Shown here: positions 62,461 through 64,000 of the stretch, piece after piece
How positions within the stretch are numbered: the first letter of the stretch is position 1
Layout: each line of letters begins with the position of its first letter
Assembly (NCBI RefSeq): GCF_050122995.1
Contig: NZ_JBNLIA010000005.1
Location: 124,001 to 188,000, forward strand
Reading direction: 5' to 3'
DNA length: 64,000 bases
DNA from: Haloparvum alkalitolerans
GTDB taxonomy: Archaea; Halobacteriota; Halobacteria; Halobacteriales; Haloferacaceae
Program-made: the position numbers and the translations under genes
The notes under the pieces: generated by a model
Database searches by the model: none
Seen by the model: the letters and a program-made list of their open reading frames with translations, nothing else
Told to the model about the DNA's origin: nothing

Positions 62461-64000
62461 CTACTGCTGTGCCGCCTCGACGATCCCGTCGATCCGAACC
62501 AACATACAGGCGGCGTCGACGCTCGTCGAGATCGCGTGGCGTTTCACGGTCAGCGTGTCCCGAACGCCGTGTTCCGTGGCGTCGATCACGGCCCCGTTCT
62601 CCAGGTCGATCCCGGCGTTCAGCCGTCCGTCCGCGTGCGCGGCCCGCTGATCGTTGAGTCGGTCGATCGGGTCGAGACCCGCGTTCCGCACGAGGACTCT
62701 CGGGATCGTTTCCAGCGCGTCCGCGAAGGCGTACGCCGCGAGTTGGGCTTTGTCCCCCCGCCGCCGAGCCGCCGCCTCGACGGCTCGGGCCATCTCGATC
62801 TCGGCCGCTCCGCCGCCGGGCACGACCCGGCCGTCGTACGCCACCTGCGCGACGACCTCGACCGCGTCCGACATCGTGCTCTCCAACTCCTCGCGGTGGG
62901 CGTCGCTCTGGCTGAACAGCAGGACCGTGACGGCCCGCGCGTCCGGCGTGGTCACCGTCGTCCGTCCCTCGTCCCAGTCGTACGCGACCGACCCCGACAC
63001 GGTGTCTCCGTCTCCGATCCCGTCGAGAGTCGTCGGGATCCGCGTCTCGAACGTCCGCCGCAGGAAGCGGATGTCGGGCTCGCTCACGTTCGTCACGCAG
63101 GTGACCCCGTGTCGCCGCAACCGCCCTCGAACCGCGTCGTCCACCGTTCCCGAACAGAGCAGGACGGTCGCCCCGCTCTCCCGGATCCGCTCGGTCGCCC
63201 ATGTGACCCACTCTCGGTCCTCCGCGGCGAACTCCGAGGGGTCGTACGTCGCGCCGTCGACGACGGCGGCGACGTCCGTCTCCTCGCGCGTGATCGATCC
63301 GTCCACGACGAGGATCTCCGCCTCGCCGGTCGTGTGATCGCCGGTCCGTCGCTCCGGCGTCGCCTCGAGCATGGCGCCGGACACGAGGCGTGACTCCGCC
63401 ATGTCCCGGCCCCCCGCCGTTCGAAGGCGGATGGCGTCGAGGTTGACGTCGTAGCCGTCCGTCACCCGTTCGACGGCCCGCACCGCGAGTTCCGCCAGGT
63501 GTTCGCGCTCGTACGTCGCGTTCGACCCGGCCAGCGTCGTCCGTGCGACATCGCGGGCGACCTCGCGGTCGGTGAGGTCGTACGTCGTCGCGATTTCCGT
63601 CAGCCGACCGCGTGCGGCGTCGGCCGCCAGCCGATAGCCCTGGATCACGCTCGTCGGGTGGAGCCCCTCCTCACAGAGGTCGAGCGCGTGCGACATGAGC
63701 TCGCTCGCGAGGACGAGCGCGGTCGTCGTCCCGTCCCCGGCGTTGAAGATCTGGCTGTTCGCCACCTCCCGGACCGTCCGACTGACGGGATCGGTGAGGT
63801 GGAGGTTCCGGAGAACGGTCACTGCGTCGTTCGTGACGTGGACGTTCCCACCGTTGTTGACGACGAGCTTGTCCCGGCCGAACGGTCCCATCGTCGTCGC
63901 CACTATCTCCCCGACCGATCGGGTGCTTTGCGTCGCCTGGCTTCGGGCGCGGTCGTCCCACTCTACCTCGACGTCCTCGCTGAGGATCGATTCGATCGAC
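62461..64000 (-). CDS. divergent group II chaperonin (thermosome-like) subunit, 5' end outside window
   Basis: At least 512 residues; the frame stays open to base 64000, so the ATG is beyond the window. The visible N-terminus is SVGEIVATTMGPFGRDKLVV, then VTNDAVTVLRNLHL and NAGDGTTTALVLASEL, the nucleotide-binding motifs of thermosome/CCT with changes (TLGPKGMDK to TMGPFGRDK; NDGVT to NDAVT). The hydrolysis motif GDGTT is kept. The equatorial C-terminal half is well conserved (VPGGGAAEIEMARAV; FADALETIPRVLVRNAGLDPID; TSVDAACMLVRIDGIV). The apical domain is divergent. It is a paralogue of the canonical thermosome subunits, not one of them. Confidence 0.88.
   Translation of the reverse strand, partial: SIESILSEDVEVEWDDRARSQATQSTRSVGEIVATTMGPFGRDKLVVNNGGNVHVTNDAVTVLRNLHLTDPVSRTVREVANSQIFNAGDGTTTALVLASELMSHALDLCEEGLHPTSVIQGYRLAADAARGRLTEIATTYDLTDREVARDVARTTLAGSNATYEREHLAELAVRAVERVTDGYDVNLDAIRLRTAGGRDMAESRLVSGAMLEATPERRTGDHTTGEAEILVVDGSITREETDVAAVVDGATYDPSEFAAEDREWVTWATERIRESGATVLLCSGTVDDAVRGRLRRHGVTCVTNVSEPDIRFLRRTFETRIPTTLDGIGDGDTVSGSVAYDWDEGRTTVTTPDARAVTVLLFSQSDAHREELESTMSDAVEVVAQVAYDGRVVPGGGAAEIEMARAVEAAARRRGDKAQLAAYAFADALETIPRVLVRNAGLDPIDRLNDQRAAHADGRLNAGIDLENGAVIDATEHGVRDTLTVKRHAISTSVDAACMLVRIDGIVEAAQQ

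Overview
This window is about 64 kb of high-GC haloarchaeal DNA. The evidence is acidic proteomes with Asp/Glu-rich low-complexity tracts, Tat-type lipoproteins with an RRR-F/Y motif and a Cys lipobox, an Orc1/Cdc6 initiator, HTH-10 and TrmB-like regulators, a group II chaperonin, and TATA boxes 24-36 nt ahead of start codons. I cannot name the genus from the sequence alone. No rRNA, tRNA, CRISPR array or intact insertion sequence was recognised.

Layout. 0-4.4 kb: the end of an IclR regulator, a Gdx/SugE-type SMR exporter, a DUF4382 lipoprotein, a HAD hydrolase and a VOC protein. 4.4-9.2 kb: branched-chain (HAAT/Liv) ABC system 1. 9.4-13.5 kb: an ornithine cyclodeaminase-family enzyme, a putative HTH/TumE toxin-antitoxin pair, a DAO-family FAD oxidase and a class II aldolase. 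13.5-24 kb: a Tat-exported DUF1102-like protein, a DUF7344-like regulator, a 2-oxoacid dehydrogenase operon (E1 alpha, E1 beta and a stand-alone lipoyl protein), a hydrolase plus AMP-forming ligase pair, two PH-domain membrane proteins, a Bat/HTH-10 regulator and a universal stress protein. 23.7-30.7 kb: Liv system 2 followed by a KASIII-like enzyme and a MaoC hydratase. 30.8-35.8 kb: a replication origin with an AT-rich core, an orc1/cdc6 gene and a large array of repeated boxes, then ParA with a small acidic partner. 35.9-46.9 kb: a thiol-redox and sulfur-trafficking island (TrxB, Trx, a Cys-containing TrmB-like regulator, TauE/SafE, MFS, PiT, two YeeE/YedE halves, rhodanese-MBL, TusA, DsrE, DUF302). 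47-57.5 kb: Liv system 3 in one overlapping operon with an acyl-CoA ligase and an SDR, beside an ACAD10/11-type kinase and an acyl-CoA dehydrogenase. 58-62.5 kb: an IclR-controlled sugar-acid cluster (DgoD-like enolase-superfamily protein, FAH-family protein, class II aldolase). 62.5-64 kb: a divergent thermosome paralogue cut by the window edge.

How it works together. Most of the window is catabolic: three complete Liv-type importers, each next to CoA- or acyl-metabolising genes, suggest uptake of organic acids as well as or instead of amino acids. The third locus resembles the bacterial 4-hydroxyacid (levulinate-type) route, in which a hydroxyacyl-CoA is phosphorylated and then acted on by an acyl-CoA dehydrogenase-like enzyme. 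The best second-look items are: the origin boxes, which point in opposite directions on the two sides of the AT-rich core and recur as three satellites 16-18 kb away; a candidate operator TTTAG-N5-CTAAA found three times at the sugar-acid genes; a recurring ACAATAC motif in promoters of the sulfur island; a DgoD homologue that has lost its catalytic acid/base residues; and a livM gene whose only sensible start codon is ATT.
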